From the NCBI RefSeq assembly GCF_007859275.1, contig NZ_VOHC01000007.1, forward strand, positions 1-64,000: a DNA stretch of 64,000 nt. The letters run 5' to 3'. Both the position numbers and the translations under genes were made by a program. Each line of letters starts with the position of its first letter. Positions within the stretch are counted from its first letter, which is position 1. This DNA comes from Planomicrobium sp. CPCC 101079 (lineage in GTDB: Bacteria > Bacillota > Bacilli > Bacillales_A > Planococcaceae). The notes under the pieces are model-generated. The model was not told the origin of the DNA. It saw nothing but the letters and a program-made list of their open reading frames with translations, and did no database searches. Positions 52,153-60,813 of this stretch are shown here, one piece after another.

Positions 52153-52347
52153 CTATCCCTGATACAGAAAAGGAGAAGGCGCATGGCCGATAGCAACTTC
52201 GCTTGGCAGATTTTCTGCGTTCGCCCAAGCTGGTTCCCCATTTGGTTTAGTATTCATTGTTTTTATGTAGCCTACTGCAAAACCAGCAGTGAAATAAATG
52301 CCATATATAGCAATGGCTACTAACAAAGCTTTCGAAAGGATACTTAT
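52153..52347 (-). CDS. Small membrane protein with non-standard start
   Basis: A frame of about 64 codons reads (M)SILSKALLVAIAIYGIYFTA with one membrane helix, then GFAVGYIKTMNTKPNGEPAW and ends YQG before TAG 52155-52153. A full AAGGAGGAG site lies upstream but no ATG, GTG or TTG follows at normal distance; ATA at 52347 (8 nt) fits best, ATT 52353 and ATC 52341 are alternatives. The first ATG is 37 codons in and would lose the helix. It is the first gene of the small membrane protein unit. Function unknown. Confidence 0.5.
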   Translation of the reverse strand: MSILSKALLVAIAIYGIYFTAGFAVGYIKTMNTKPNGEPAWANAENLPSEVAIGHAPSPFLYQG

Positions 52348-52483
52348 CCCAATCTCCTCCTTCTCTTCTATATTTTAGTATATCAATGCTTTTATGATTC
52401 GTATATGAAATTTGGAATCCATCTTAACGATGCATAACAGGTTAATAATCCTTTACATTACAAAGATACTTCTGAAACAAAGC

Positions 52484-52509
52484 GTTCATGAAAGTTCGCT
52501 TTCATGAAC
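52484..52509. other. Stable hairpin with TTCG tetraloop
   Basis: GTTCATGAAAG - TTCG - CTTTCATGAAC is a perfect 11-bp stem with a stable UUCG loop if transcribed rightward. No T run follows on either strand, so it is not a standard terminator. It lies between the small membrane unit and a CPBP gene. Confidence 0.5.
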
Positions 52510-52580
52510 AAAAAGAGAAATTTTTCTATACAAAGCCTTCCTTTGCGCTAAACGTTCTATGAGCTAAGATTCTCCAATGA

Positions 52581-52609
52581 AACAGCCTTCCAGTTGCAGG
52601 AAGGCTGTT
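52581..52609 (-). terminator. Terminator of the CPBP gene
   Basis: AACAGCCTTCC pairs perfectly with GGAAGGCTGTT over 7 nt, with a T-containing tail on the minus strand. Confidence 0.75.
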
Positions 52610-52642
52610 CGTGTGTTTGTTCTATAATCAATGCAGCCTGCA

Positions 52643-53479
52643 TTAAATTGGATTGAATGCCTTTCTGTTTTTCTTTGGATAGATTTTATACAGTCCATAG
52701 ACAGTAACGGCCAGAAATAAAAGCGCCAATGAACTCGCAGCAATCAAGTGCCCGGTCGTTGGAACTTCTGAAACTGACTGTGCTCCATCTGTGTCTGTAC
52801 CAAATAGCGGGAGCACGAATAACTCGGTCAGGAAGACAATCAGATTACCAAAAGCGTGAGCGATAATCGCTACCAGCATCCGTTCAGTCTTAAGATAAAG
52901 AATGGAAAACAGCATAGACATTAAAAACGCGCCGATAAAGCTTAATGGATGAATAACAGCGAAGACCAAAGAGGTAAGCAGTAGCCCACGAAATAGCCCG
53001 AACTTTATTTTCCACTTATTCAGCATGACACCTCTGAAAAAATACTCTTCCGCAATCGGGCCAATGACAATCACCAGCAAGAATCGATAAACTACTTCCA
53101 TCGGCAGCAACGGCGTTTCCGTACTGTTACTTGTTGCTGCCATATCCAAGAGGCTTGGAAACAGATAGACGATTCCCACTCCTAGTGTCATCAATAAAAT
53201 GCTTGCGGTCACTTTTGTCAAAGGGACGAAGAACAGGATATGCCTCCACGGAATTTCTGCTGGAGTTTTGCTGATTCCGGAGAGGCCTACTTCGTGTTTA
53301 GACAACTGAATGCAGATCCACAATAAAACAAAAAGATAAAGGCTTATATCGAATAAGAAGTCGCTGAATCCATGATTCACTTGTGGCCGCAGCAGTAGGT
53401 CAAGGACACTCCATGTCACGACCAGCGGCATAAAAGGCCATAGTTTAATATTTACAATCCCATTAATATTATTTCCCAC
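52643..53479 (-). CDS. CPBP family intramembrane metalloprotease
   Basis: 278-residue integral membrane protein with about eight hydrophobic segments. CPBP motifs: EEYFFRGVMLNKW near residue 145, LVFAVIHPLSF near 172 and AIIAHAFGNLIVFL near 215. It is a predicted glutamic intramembrane protease, distinct from the CPBP protein at 33 kb. The GTG start has GGGAG 7 nt upstream. Monocistronic. Substrate unknown; the family includes bacteriocin self-immunity proteins. Confidence 0.88.
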   Translation of the reverse strand: MGNNINGIVNIKLWPFMPLVVTWSVLDLLLRPQVNHGFSDFLFDISLYLFVLLWICIQLSKHEVGLSGISKTPAEIPWRHILFFVPLTKVTASILLMTLGVGIVYLFPSLLDMAATSNSTETPLLPMEVVYRFLLVIVIGPIAEEYFFRGVMLNKWKIKFGLFRGLLLTSLVFAVIHPLSFIGAFLMSMLFSILYLKTERMLVAIIAHAFGNLIVFLTELFVLPLFGTDTDGAQSVSEVPTTGHLIAASSLALLFLAVTVYGLYKIYPKKNRKAFNPI

Positions 53480-53786
53480 TTAATATCTCCCAACTGTTAA
53501 GTGAATGAATAGTTCCAGCCATCACGGACTTCCCTGTCATCAATATCAATACTATATAAATTGAGTATAACAAAATTTACTTAAATTGAATAAAACTCCT
53601 TTTTAATTCTTCCCAATCCCATTAATAAATGAAAAGTGGGCACATGCCTACAAGAAAAACGCTGCTCAATATGGAAGGCACTGGTTCTTGGTAAGTTGGT
53701 GATAGTCTCGAATTGCTGATTTAAGGAATAGAAGTAAAAAAATTTCTTTCCTTTCGCAAAATTACACTTAGCCGAACAAAAGAAAA
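53480..53786. other. Intergenic, AT-rich
   Basis: About 300 bases upstream of the CPBP gene with no supported gene or repeat. Confidence 0.3.
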
Positions 53787-53814
53787 GAGAGAAGTTATAT
53801 CTTTAACTTCTCTC
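53787..53814 (-). terminator. Terminator of the HIT gene
   Basis: GAGAGAAGTT pairs perfectly with AACTTCTCTC over 8 nt, with TTTTCTTTTG on the minus strand. Confidence 0.75.
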
Positions 53815-53847
53815 CATCCAATAACTACTGATTTGCAAACTAGTAAC

Positions 53848-54291
53848 TTATGTTTGTGGTGAAAGTTGTGCCATCAGAGCAATAATCAATTCATTTCTAG
53901 TAATCGAAAGCTTCTTCTTAAGATGGTCATTTTCCCAGATTTCATCATTAAAAAAGCTGGAAAAGTCTTGGTTTTCTTTTCTAGGCACTACATGCATGTG
54001 GTAATGAGTTAAATCATCGACCCCACCGCCATTTTGACAAATCGTTATTCCATAAGGGTCATACAATTTCTTAATCACTTTTGTAAGTAACTGCGAAGCC
54101 TTAAGAACTGCAATTGCAGTTTCCGTATCAAATTCATCTACATAGCGGAAATGTTTCTTCGGAAGTATTAGAGTATGGCCTTCATTAAAAGGGTCATGAT
54201 CCAGTATACAAGTAACATAATCATTTTCATAAACTACATTTACCGGCAACTCTTTGTTGGCTAACGAACATCCTAAACATGTTATATCCAC
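53848..54291 (-). CDS. HIT family nucleotide hydrolase
   Basis: 147-residue cytosolic protein. The histidine triad HYHMHVVPR lies near residues 94-102, and the N-terminal CLGCSLANKE and DHDPFNEGHTLILPKKH are typical of bacterial HIT proteins acting on nucleoside phosphoramidates or dinucleotides. The GTG start has AGGAG 8 nt upstream. Monocistronic, with its own terminator. Confidence 0.9.
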   Translation of the reverse strand: MDITCLGCSLANKELPVNVVYENDYVTCILDHDPFNEGHTLILPKKHFRYVDEFDTETAIAVLKASQLLTKVIKKLYDPYGITICQNGGGVDDLTHYHMHVVPRKENQDFSSFFNDEIWENDHLKKKLSITRNELIIALMAQLSPQT

Positions 54292-54435
54292 TTAATCCAC
54301 TCCTACTTCTTTTAATTAAGATTTTATTAGTGCAGCGATTAGGAGGTTCTGCATTGAAAAACGCTGGAAATCACATTTCAAAAAATTCACCTTCTTTACC
54401 AGCATGTATAGTTAACTAAAGCTTTCTTCTGCTTA

Positions 54436-55167
54436 TTACTCTTTTTTATTTGTTTGAAATTCTTCGATATCTTCGAAAATCAACGCAAATATTTCTTTCG
54501 GAGTGTCACCTGGATTTGTGGATTCTATAGGGTCTCCATATTCCCAGCTCTTTCCACCAGCCTTTTCTCCCACAAAACCTTGTGTGTGTGAATTCGCTTC
54601 ATATTTATGGCTTTTGTAATCCAAATCATTTTCATGAAAGATAAAGGCTTGGACGTCAAGTCCGATAAAGAAGACAGGCACCGGCATACGTTCAAAAGTG
54701 TCTGTCCATTCATCCGTAGCCAACTCCTCGAAATGTTCATCGGTCACAAAAAAGGCATCGTATGCCTGTAAATTATTTTTTAGCGCTTCTGACTCTACTT
54801 GGTTAAAAGTCACCTGGCCGGAAGTAACGATCGGAATTTCGCCGATTACAGCAATGTGCAAAGGTTTTCCCGAATAAACTTCTTTTTGTTCTCCCATTGT
54901 ATCGACGATTCCTCCATTCACTGAACCTGTCTGTTCATTTGAAGAAGGGTTTTTCATGAAATCTGTCAAATAGAAAAAGCTAAAAAACAACGATAGGGCG
55001 ATTGCAGCTGTTAAAACGGACCAATAAACTGGATTGAATTGAAAGCCTTTACTCTTTTTACTTAGTATTCTCTCGTGAACCTGTTCCTTTTCTTCAGACG
55101 TAAATTGAATCTTTTCTTGCAGAAAAGATTTCAGTTGTTCTCTCACTTCATGGTCAAACTTGTCCAT
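54436..55167 (-). CDS. Anti-sigma factor, membrane anchored
   Basis: 243-residue protein: cytosolic N-terminus of 47 residues, one membrane helix (VYWSVLTAAIALSLFFSFFYL, about 48-68) and an extracytoplasmic domain rich in acidic and aromatic residues. Its ATG lies 14 bases inside the 3' end of the ECF sigma gene, so the two are coupled. By arrangement it should hold the sigma factor at the membrane until an envelope signal is sensed. No zinc-binding HxxxCxxC motif is present, so it is not a ZAS-type anti-sigma factor. Confidence 0.8.
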   Translation of the reverse strand: MDKFDHEVREQLKSFLQEKIQFTSEEKEQVHERILSKKSKGFQFNPVYWSVLTAAIALSLFFSFFYLTDFMKNPSSNEQTGSVNGGIVDTMGEQKEVYSGKPLHIAVIGEIPIVTSGQVTFNQVESEALKNNLQAYDAFFVTDEHFEELATDEWTDTFERMPVPVFFIGLDVQAFIFHENDLDYKSHKYEANSHTQGFVGEKAGGKSWEYGDPIESTNPGDTPKEIFALIFEDIEEFQTNKKE

Positions 55168-55705
55168 GCTGCTCGCTCCTTCCCAGTCGCGTTTTCAACG
55201 ATTTTTTTCCACGCAATAATCGTGATTTCACTGTATTGATACTAATCTCCAACACCTCGCTGATTTCTTGCATTGTTAGTTCCAGATAGTAGTAAAGAAT
55301 TAAAACTTCCTTATATTTAGAAGACAGCTTTGAGATCTGTTCAATTAGTTCTGAAGAAAATTGCTGGTCCAGATGAGTGGCCTCAGCCGACTCATTTTTC
55401 TTTACTAATTGATGGATCGGTCTATAGACTAAGTTCCGGATACCCCATAACCTTCGGTGGTCTTTGCATTTATTGATGGTGATCCGAATCAACCAAGTTT
55501 TATAATCAGCTTCGTTTCGGAAACTGGCCAAATGTTGATAACAGCTGATAAAGACTTCTTGGACGATGTCTTCTGACTCTGTTATGTCATTTATGTATAG
55601 GAAGGCAATCCGCTTTAACTCTGGACCATGCTCATTCATTAATTTGCTTAATAATATATGTTCAACTTCTAAAGGCTGCAAGCCACTGGTCCTGTTCTTG
55701 TCCAT
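55154..55705 (-). CDS. ECF-type RNA polymerase sigma factor
   Basis: 183-residue sigma-70 family protein. Region 2 lies near residues 25-95 (LYINDITESEDIVQEVFISCYQHLASF...YKTWLIRITINKCKDHRR) and region 4 near 118-170 (LSSKYKEVLILYYYLELTMQEISEVLEISINTVKSRLLRGKKSL). Region 3 is missing, as in ECF factors. It resembles the SigV/SigW/SigX group controlling envelope stress. A CGTCTA sequence upstream recalls ECF -10 elements, but I found no matching AAC -35 box. Confidence 0.92.
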   Translation of the reverse strand: MDKNRTSGLQPLEVEHILLSKLMNEHGPELKRIAFLYINDITESEDIVQEVFISCYQHLASFRNEADYKTWLIRITINKCKDHRRLWGIRNLVYRPIHQLVKKNESAEATHLDQQFSSELIEQISKLSSKYKEVLILYYYLELTMQEISEVLEISINTVKSRLLRGKKSLKTRLGRSEQHGQV

Positions 55706-55844
55706 GTTCCTTTGCCACTCCTTTCCTATAGATTAGACGGATGCCAAGCTGGTTTTGACCCCAATATTTTCAATTTTTTCTGAAGCAAGAAAGAACACTG
55801 TCACTTCTTACTAAGCAAACATTAAAACGCTCTTACACAACTGA
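55706..55844. other. Upstream region of the ECF sigma gene
   Basis: About 140 bases holding the sigma promoter; CCGTCTAATC lies about 35 bp before the ATG. No assured boxes. Confidence 0.25.
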
Positions 55845-55886
55845 AAAGGAGAAAAAGAAGCTTTAAACTACTTCTTTTTCTCCTTT
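55845..55886. terminator. Strong orphan terminator
   Basis: AAAGGAGAAAAAGAAG pairs perfectly with CTTCTTTTTCTCCTTT over 10 nt. It lies 200 nt beyond the end of the GNAT gene (minus strand), which it may serve. Confidence 0.65.
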
Positions 55887-56086
55887 ATTGCAATCCTATT
55901 TTCAGAGTAGTTCCGATAAAGTCTTAATATGTAAACTTGCTATACAACTTTGTCTATAATTACACCTCAAGCAATTTATAAGCATATCTTATTAAGTAAG
56001 AGTCAAGCTAGTATTTATAAGATTTGATTTAGATCTGAATGCTATTTTCTGAAAGAAACGGAAATATTAAATTCGTAACTCCCCCA

Positions 56087-56629
56087 TTATACCTCTAATC
56101 TATATTGTATAAGCGAGCCAACCATTCCTAAGTATTCTTCACTTCCTACTCTGCTGATTTCTTTAAACCCAATCTTTTCAAGTATTTTTCGTGAACGTAA
56201 ATTTGCTTCATTTGTTTCTGCTGTAAAAATCGTAATTCCTAATTTATCTGCTGCAAACTTCAACATACAATTGGCAGCATTAAATCCAATTCCTTTTCCC
56301 CATAACCCGCTTTCCCCTATAGCAATGCCTAATTCCGCAGTCTGGTCTTTAATGCTGGCCATATCTGCATATCCGACTAATTTTCCGTTATATTCTATTC
56401 CCATACGGATAAAGTCGTTCGCTACATTGTTAACACACAAAAGCCACCATCTATACAAGTCTTCAGGTTTTCTATTTATCTCCCATCCATTGGCAAAACA
56501 AAAGGAGTCGTCTTTGCTCCATTTTAAAACCGCTTCAAAATCATTTATGGCTATTGATCTTATTTGTATACAAGATGAAAGTTTCTGTTTATCATTCATT
56601 CCTGTTCCCCCCGAACCCTCTTCATTCAT
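56087..56629 (-). CDS. GNAT N-acetyltransferase (RimJ/RimL-like)
   Basis: 180-residue cytosolic acetyltransferase. The acetyl-CoA site region AELGIAIGESGLWGKGIGFNA near residues 108-128 matches motif A (Q/RxxGxG/A), followed by AETNEANLRSRKILEKIGFKE of the RimJ/RimL type. Its ATG overlaps the stop of the hydrolase gene (ATGA), with AAGGA just upstream, so the two are coupled. A second ATG 10 codons in is possible. Substrate unknown. Confidence 0.87.
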   Translation of the reverse strand: MNEEGSGGTGMNDKQKLSSCIQIRSIAINDFEAVLKWSKDDSFCFANGWEINRKPEDLYRWWLLCVNNVANDFIRMGIEYNGKLVGYADMASIKDQTAELGIAIGESGLWGKGIGFNAANCMLKFAADKLGITIFTAETNEANLRSRKILEKIGFKEISRVGSEEYLGMVGSLIQYRLEV

Positions 56630-57459
56630 AAAGTTCCTTTGACAAATTCCCTGAACTTGCTTTCCTCTTCTGAAAAAGGGTTGTGGTTGCTTTCTTCAAA
56701 AATAGTAAATGCTGCCCTTGGGATCAATTCGGCAATTTCCTCGCTGAACCTTAAAGGGCATTGCGCATCGTATTTCCCGGAATAAATGAAACTTGGAAGG
56801 TGAATTGCTTTTAACTGCTCACGGATGTCATAAGTTGGGTATTCGTGTTTACTGAAATAATTCAAACGCGGACCGACGGTTTTGCCGCTGTTCGGCTTTT
56901 TCATCGATTGCTTCAATTTCTCCTCTGAGCGATACGACATCTTGGCCCATTCGTAACTTATCTCTTGGCGCATTTCCGAGGGAGTTGCAGGATCATTCAG
57001 CAAGTCCATAATTTCGAGAATCCGGTTATAATGCGGATTTTTCCGGCAATAGATGCTGTTCTCGTCCTCTCCATATTCGTTGCTCGCTGCCGCACCGCCG
57101 GCGATAATTTTAATGAGCGATGCCGGATAGTGAATGGCGTATTTCAAGGCCAGCATCCCACCTGTAGAATGCCCCGCAAAAGCCCACTTTTTATAGTTAA
57201 GTGCTTTTCTGATGGCTTCCAGATCTTTCACAGTTTCGTCCATGCTGTATTCACATGGTGCATTGGCACCAACAGAACGACCGGCACCGCGCAGGTTAAT
57301 CAAATAAACGTGATAATCATCCGTAAAAGCGGCGGCCATTGAATTGCCCTTATGATTAAATTCACTATAGAGGTGCGTGACAGCTAATGGTTCGCCTATT
57401 CCTTTTTCAAAAACCTCAAAGCTCCCTCTTTCGGTCTCGACCATTATTTCTTTCCACAT
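56626..57459 (-). CDS. Alpha/beta hydrolase (proline iminopeptidase-like)
   Basis: 277-residue cytosolic hydrolase. Nucleophile Ser in AGHSTGGML (about 98), acid Asp in SGKYDAQCP (about 229) and base His in ESNHNPF (about 257) form the triad. NLRGAGRS near residue 56 is the conserved loop of prolyl aminopeptidase relatives, although the HGGPG oxyanion motif is replaced. Substrate unknown. Coupled to the GNAT gene downstream. Confidence 0.86.
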   Translation of the reverse strand: MWKEIMVETERGSFEVFEKGIGEPLAVTHLYSEFNHKGNSMAAAFTDDYHVYLINLRGAGRSVGANAPCEYSMDETVKDLEAIRKALNYKKWAFAGHSTGGMLALKYAIHYPASLIKIIAGGAAASNEYGEDENSIYCRKNPHYNRILEIMDLLNDPATPSEMRQEISYEWAKMSYRSEEKLKQSMKKPNSGKTVGPRLNYFSKHEYPTYDIREQLKAIHLPSFIYSGKYDAQCPLRFSEEIAELIPRAAFTIFEESNHNPFSEEESKFREFVKGTL

Positions 57460-57783
57460 CTTCCATCCCCATTTTCTTGTTTTCTTTTTATTCTGTTTTA
57501 ATCATACAATATATGTAAATTTTTCGACACAGTCTATATGAAGCCCATTCGCTAAAAGAATTTACACTTGATCTGCTAATCACAACGTAGAATGATTACA
57601 GCTAAAGGATTAGCACAATTTAGCTAGCAAAACTGTTCGTTAAAGTATACTTATTCAAACAAAAAGAAGAGAAAAGCTTAACTAGCTTCTTCCCTTCCGA
57701 AAAGTGATGATATATAACCGAGCAAGCAGGATCAAGTATGAAAGAAATTCCAAGAGAAACAGGCAAATCGATAAAGACGTGCG
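57460..57783. other. Intergenic
   Basis: 324 bases between the hydrolase start and the end of a coiled-coil protein gene. It contains GAAGAGAAAAGCTTAACTAG-like weak hairpin text near 57665-57700 and no gene. Confidence 0.3.
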
Positions 57784-58107
57784 TTATCGGGAGATGGTTT
57801 TTATTCGATCCAGCACAAGGGTGTTGTAGTAAAGTTTTTGGAGCAGCTCTTCTTCCATCTTCACTTGCTCCTCCGACTGAAGGTGCTTTAATTTTGCTGC
57901 AATCTGATCGAGGCGAAAATGGGCTTTGAATGTTTCGGAGTTGTAGGTGGAATCGTCTCGATGACTTACCATTATTTCGGTCAGAATCAGTTTCTTCAGG
58001 TTCAATTCTGCCCGGTTCCTTTCAAAATGGTTCAGCTGGGAAGTATACAGCTGATTTTCCAACTCCAACTCTTCTGCCCAGGAACGCATAGCTCCCTCTT
58101 CTTTCAT
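57784..58107 (-). CDS. Helical cytosolic protein, unknown function
   Basis: 107-residue, highly charged, all-helical protein with heptad-like patterns (AEELELENQLYTSQLNHFER; KLKHLQSEEQVKMEEELLQK), probably a coiled coil. ATG 58107 is chosen because AGGGGG lies 7 nt upstream; the longer frame to 58248 has no such site. No signal peptide or family recognised. Confidence 0.65.
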   Translation of the reverse strand: MKEEGAMRSWAEELELENQLYTSQLNHFERNRAELNLKKLILTEIMVSHRDDSTYNSETFKAHFRLDQIAAKLKHLQSEEQVKMEEELLQKLYYNTLVLDRIKTISR

Positions 58108-58536
58108 GGCTTTTCCCCCTATTCGATATGCTCGATTATGCTTATCTATACATTCGATAAGGGATTGGAATTTCCCTCCTAAAAAAGTCACGGGCTTGCT
58201 TAGGCTGAACAGCAGATGGAAACAAAAAATCCCCCTGAACAATGCCAAGTTTCTTGTTTTGTTCTGCTTGATTCATCAACATACCTTATTTGCTGACGAG
58301 GACAGTCTCCTTATTCGTGTTGCAGAATGAATCGCTCCTCACCTTCGCCGTCTTATGGATTGCTTTCCAGGAAAATAATACTTATGCGAAGCTAAAAGAA
58401 AAGAGGCTCGGGTGCTGTACTGATGATCTTCCAGGTGGAGTCGCCATTCAACAACAGCTCTGATCAGTTCTCCCTGTTGTCTTCCACTTAATCCCTTTTA
58501 ACGATATAATACATTTCAAGAAGCGAGGTGAAAATT
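58108..58536. other. Intergenic, divergent promoters
   Basis: 430 bases between two divergent genes. Nothing beyond ordinary promoter DNA was recognised. Confidence 0.3.
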
Positions 58537-58854
58537 TTGGCAAGAGAAAATCTAAAGCTGTTCACGACGATTTCGTTCTATATCGCCTTGTTTACCGCAC
58601 TTGTGTTTCCCATCTCTATATTTCTTTCACTAAGTACGTCGAATGAGAGCGCACATTCCCTGTTGGCTGCCCCTGTGTTGATCTCTTCACTCGCTTCTTT
58701 GTTTGCCCTTCCCTTCAGCATTGTATCGCTGTTCAGCAAAGAACATCTCGCCAAAAGAATTTTTGCCATCCTTGTGAATTTATTGCCGATCGCTATCATC
58801 GTTTATGGCCTGACGCTTGAAGTGATGGATGAATTCTTCCGGCCCGCTCCTTAA
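58537..58854 (+). CDS. Three-helix membrane protein, unknown function
   Basis: 105-residue integral membrane protein with three hydrophobic segments (about 12-30, 42-64 and 75-95) and an acidic C-terminus (EVMDEFFRPAP). The TTG at 58537 has GAGGTG 6 nt upstream and is preferred; GTG 58528 overlaps that site. Monocistronic. No family recognised. Confidence 0.65.
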   Translation: MARENLKLFTTISFYIALFTALVFPISIFLSLSTSNESAHSLLAAPVLISSLASLFALPFSIVSLFSKEHLAKRIFAILVNLLPIAIIVYGLTLEVMDEFFRPAP

Positions 58855-59008
58855 CAGAAAGTGTAACATTGGTCAGATCATTAAATTAATGGGTTCTTAA
58901 AGGCGGCCACCTCTCAACTGTTCTCTAATCTAAAGAAACATCTGCCGAGAACCACATGATATGTAAACCTTATAAGCACCTGCTATTTGAAAAGTGCCTG
59001 TGATTGGT

Positions 59009-59560
59009 TTATTCATCGCCCTCCAAGTAATAGCGGCTAGCCGCATTGTAAATCGGCCATTGCCAAAATGGAGCCCCTTGAGCCACCACAAAGCGATCCA
59101 GAAACAGGTGGAAGTTCAGGGTCAACGCCGTTGGCCCGTCATCGTTATCAATTCGGTAAAGGTAATTGGGATCTTCTTTCTCAATCGCTTCCAGACTGAT
59201 GGCCAAGTAGTGGTCATAAACGAATCCAATTGGCAAGAAACCAGGGTACACTTCCATGTAATAGAGATTCTCTCGCAGTTCCTCGACAGAAAACACCTGC
59301 AATCCGCCTCCGCCTTTGCCTCCTAAATCCGTAACGAGTTGCAAGATCCATGCTCCGTTGTATTTCAGCAGAAAAGACCGATAGTCCTTTGGCAGTTGAT
59401 GGACAATCTGTCGTTCAAACTCAGCGATGGCCGCTTCTTCGGCAGGGGGATTAACCGTGCTGGTACTCCTGATAATTGCCCCGTCCTCTAGAATTAACAG
59501 CCGTTCGCTGTTGCTATCCACCACTTTTAGAACTGCCTCCATAATCTCTTTGATGCCCAT
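59009..59560 (-). CDS. SMI1/KNR4 (SUKH-1) family immunity-type protein
   Basis: 183-residue soluble protein. Residues 40-125 carry the SUKH features: AEEAAIAEFERQIVHQLPKDYRSFLLKYNG near 41-70 and a Gly-rich loop before VFSVEELRENL. SUKH proteins are the largest family of immunity proteins against polymorphic toxins. AAGGAG precedes the ATG. It is the last of five immunity-type genes on this strand. No toxin gene is in the window, so it is probably an orphan immunity gene. Confidence 0.83.
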   Translation of the reverse strand: MGIKEIMEAVLKVVDSNSERLLILEDGAIIRSTSTVNPPAEEAAIAEFERQIVHQLPKDYRSFLLKYNGAWILQLVTDLGGKGGGGLQVFSVEELRENLYYMEVYPGFLPIGFVYDHYLAISLEAIEKEDPNYLYRIDNDDGPTALTLNFHLFLDRFVVAQGAPFWQWPIYNAASRYYLEGDE

Positions 59561-59909
59561 GTCATCACTCCTTAACTAATTTTCCCACCAGTCGTTTCTA
59601 GGCGATTTTTTTGATAATTATATTCTTTGAAATCTTCACACCACATTCATATTAGCATTTATTTCCATCGTTATAGAGTACCTGGATTTCTTTTTTTATT
59701 TAAGGCGTTTGTAAAAGTACACTTCTACGAACAAAAAAGAGAAGAAACTTCAAATGAAGATGCTTCTCTTGATAAGTCTTGCTATGTAAATATATGTACT
59801 ACACAATTACAATTCTGAAACCGTATAGAATAGTCTTTTGAATGTATCATTTTTTCTAGTAAGTTCACTTTCGCTTCGCATTCTGATTAAGTCAATGGAA
59901 TGAGGAATC
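59561..59909. other. Spacer with vestigial frame and hairpin
   Basis: 349 bases. A 24-codon frame (ATG 59881 to TAA 59807) starts shortly after the first palindromic element. A hairpin at 59737-59770 (AAGAGAAG...CTTC...GAAG...CTTCTCTT) follows it. This looks like a cassette whose gene has been lost or worn down. Confidence 0.4.
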
Positions 59910-59943
59910 TGAATGTAACTGAATTAGCATTATGTTACATTCA
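59910..59943. repeat. 13-8-13 palindromic element, copy 1
   Basis: TGAATGTAACTGA, core ATTAGCAT, TATGTTACATTCA; one substitution in each arm against copies 2-4. It lies 22 nt downstream of the 227-residue gene. Confidence 0.85.
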
Positions 59944-59965
59944 AAAACAAAAGATTTTGTTCAGT

Positions 59966-60649
59966 TTAAAAGCCTTCATAAATTGTTATTTTCCATGGCA
60001 GCCACATCAAGTCTTCTTCCGCTCCTACCAGGTCCTTGAGCACATCATTCGTATAACGAGCAAGCTCTTCGGCCTTCAGCCGTTCCGGAAACAAACCGTA
60101 TTTATTGATTGAAAGGGTTGGATCAAGTGCCAGAAAATCCTCGAAAAGATGATTACCCAAGAAAGAGAGAAACCGTCCACCCAACTCATAGCCTGCAATG
60201 TCGTACCCTGCGAATATCCCACCGCTGTTGGGAGGTTGATTTTTTTTCAAGCAGTAGACGACTCCCTCCCCGTCTCCAGTTTCGTCATTGATAGGGTCCC
60301 GCCAGTCATGAAAGTCCGGAAGATGCTTCTCGTCAAGGCTAATGCCGATCAGACTCACCGATGGATCCTGGGGTCTTGCTTCCCGATAGCCTTCCAGTGC
60401 GTCTTCCAGCGTACCAAATACCATGGATACCAAGACCTTATCCAGCACCGATTTGGATAAGACGGGTGTCGGCCTTTTAGACTTTCGGCCTGCCCAAATG
60501 TCAAAAATGTTGGGAAAAACACCGCCTACTTCCTCATCCATCGAAATCAGCTTTTCGACGTGGAATCCGCCATCTTTCACTTGGGTGAGGTAAAAGGGTT
60601 GATTGGCGCTTGCTGCAGAAAGAAGAAAATAGCCACCACTGTATTCCAT
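59966..60649 (-). CDS. Immunity-type protein, unknown family
   Basis: 227-residue soluble acidic protein (MEYSGGYFLLSAASANQPFY...), with no signal peptide or membrane helix. ATG 60649 is chosen because GGAGGTG lies 6 nt upstream; another ATG 15 bases before it lacks a site. Aromatic- and Asp-rich segments (LPDFHDWRDPINDETGDGEG) and the company of SUKH and DUF7660-like genes suggest an immunity protein. A palindromic element ends 51 nt upstream and another lies 22 nt downstream. I do not recognise the family with confidence. Confidence 0.65.
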   Translation of the reverse strand: MEYSGGYFLLSAASANQPFYLTQVKDGGFHVEKLISMDEEVGGVFPNIFDIWAGRKSKRPTPVLSKSVLDKVLVSMVFGTLEDALEGYREARPQDPSVSLIGISLDEKHLPDFHDWRDPINDETGDGEGVVYCLKKNQPPNSGGIFAGYDIAGYELGGRFLSFLGNHLFEDFLALDPTLSINKYGLFPERLKAEELARYTNDVLKDLVGAEEDLMWLPWKITIYEGF

Positions 60650-60703
60650 CCGTTGCACCTCCATTTTTGGTCTTCCGTTTTGTACCTAAAGAAATTGCAG
60701 AAC

Positions 60704-60737
60704 TGAATGTAACTTAATTGCTATTAAGTTACATTCA
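60704..60737. repeat. 13-8-13 palindromic element, copy 2
   Basis: TGAATGTAACTTA, core ATTGCTAT, TAAGTTACATTCA. The symmetry extends to an 18-bp perfect stem (60701-60740). It lies 51 nt upstream of the start at 60649. Confidence 0.9.
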
Positions 60738-60813
60738 GTTTTAGTTCGACAAATGGTTCAGCCGTAAAAGATTATATAAAGCAATATCGGCTCATCATTT
60801 TCGAGAAAACTAG

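Noticed and set aside
52141-52323. Plus-strand 60-codon frame
   Set aside because: It is antisense to the small membrane protein gene, which has a much better ribosome site and membrane helix.
55706-55760. ECF-type autoregulatory promoter
   Set aside because: CGTCTA is present, but no AAC-type -35 box at 16-17 bp was found.
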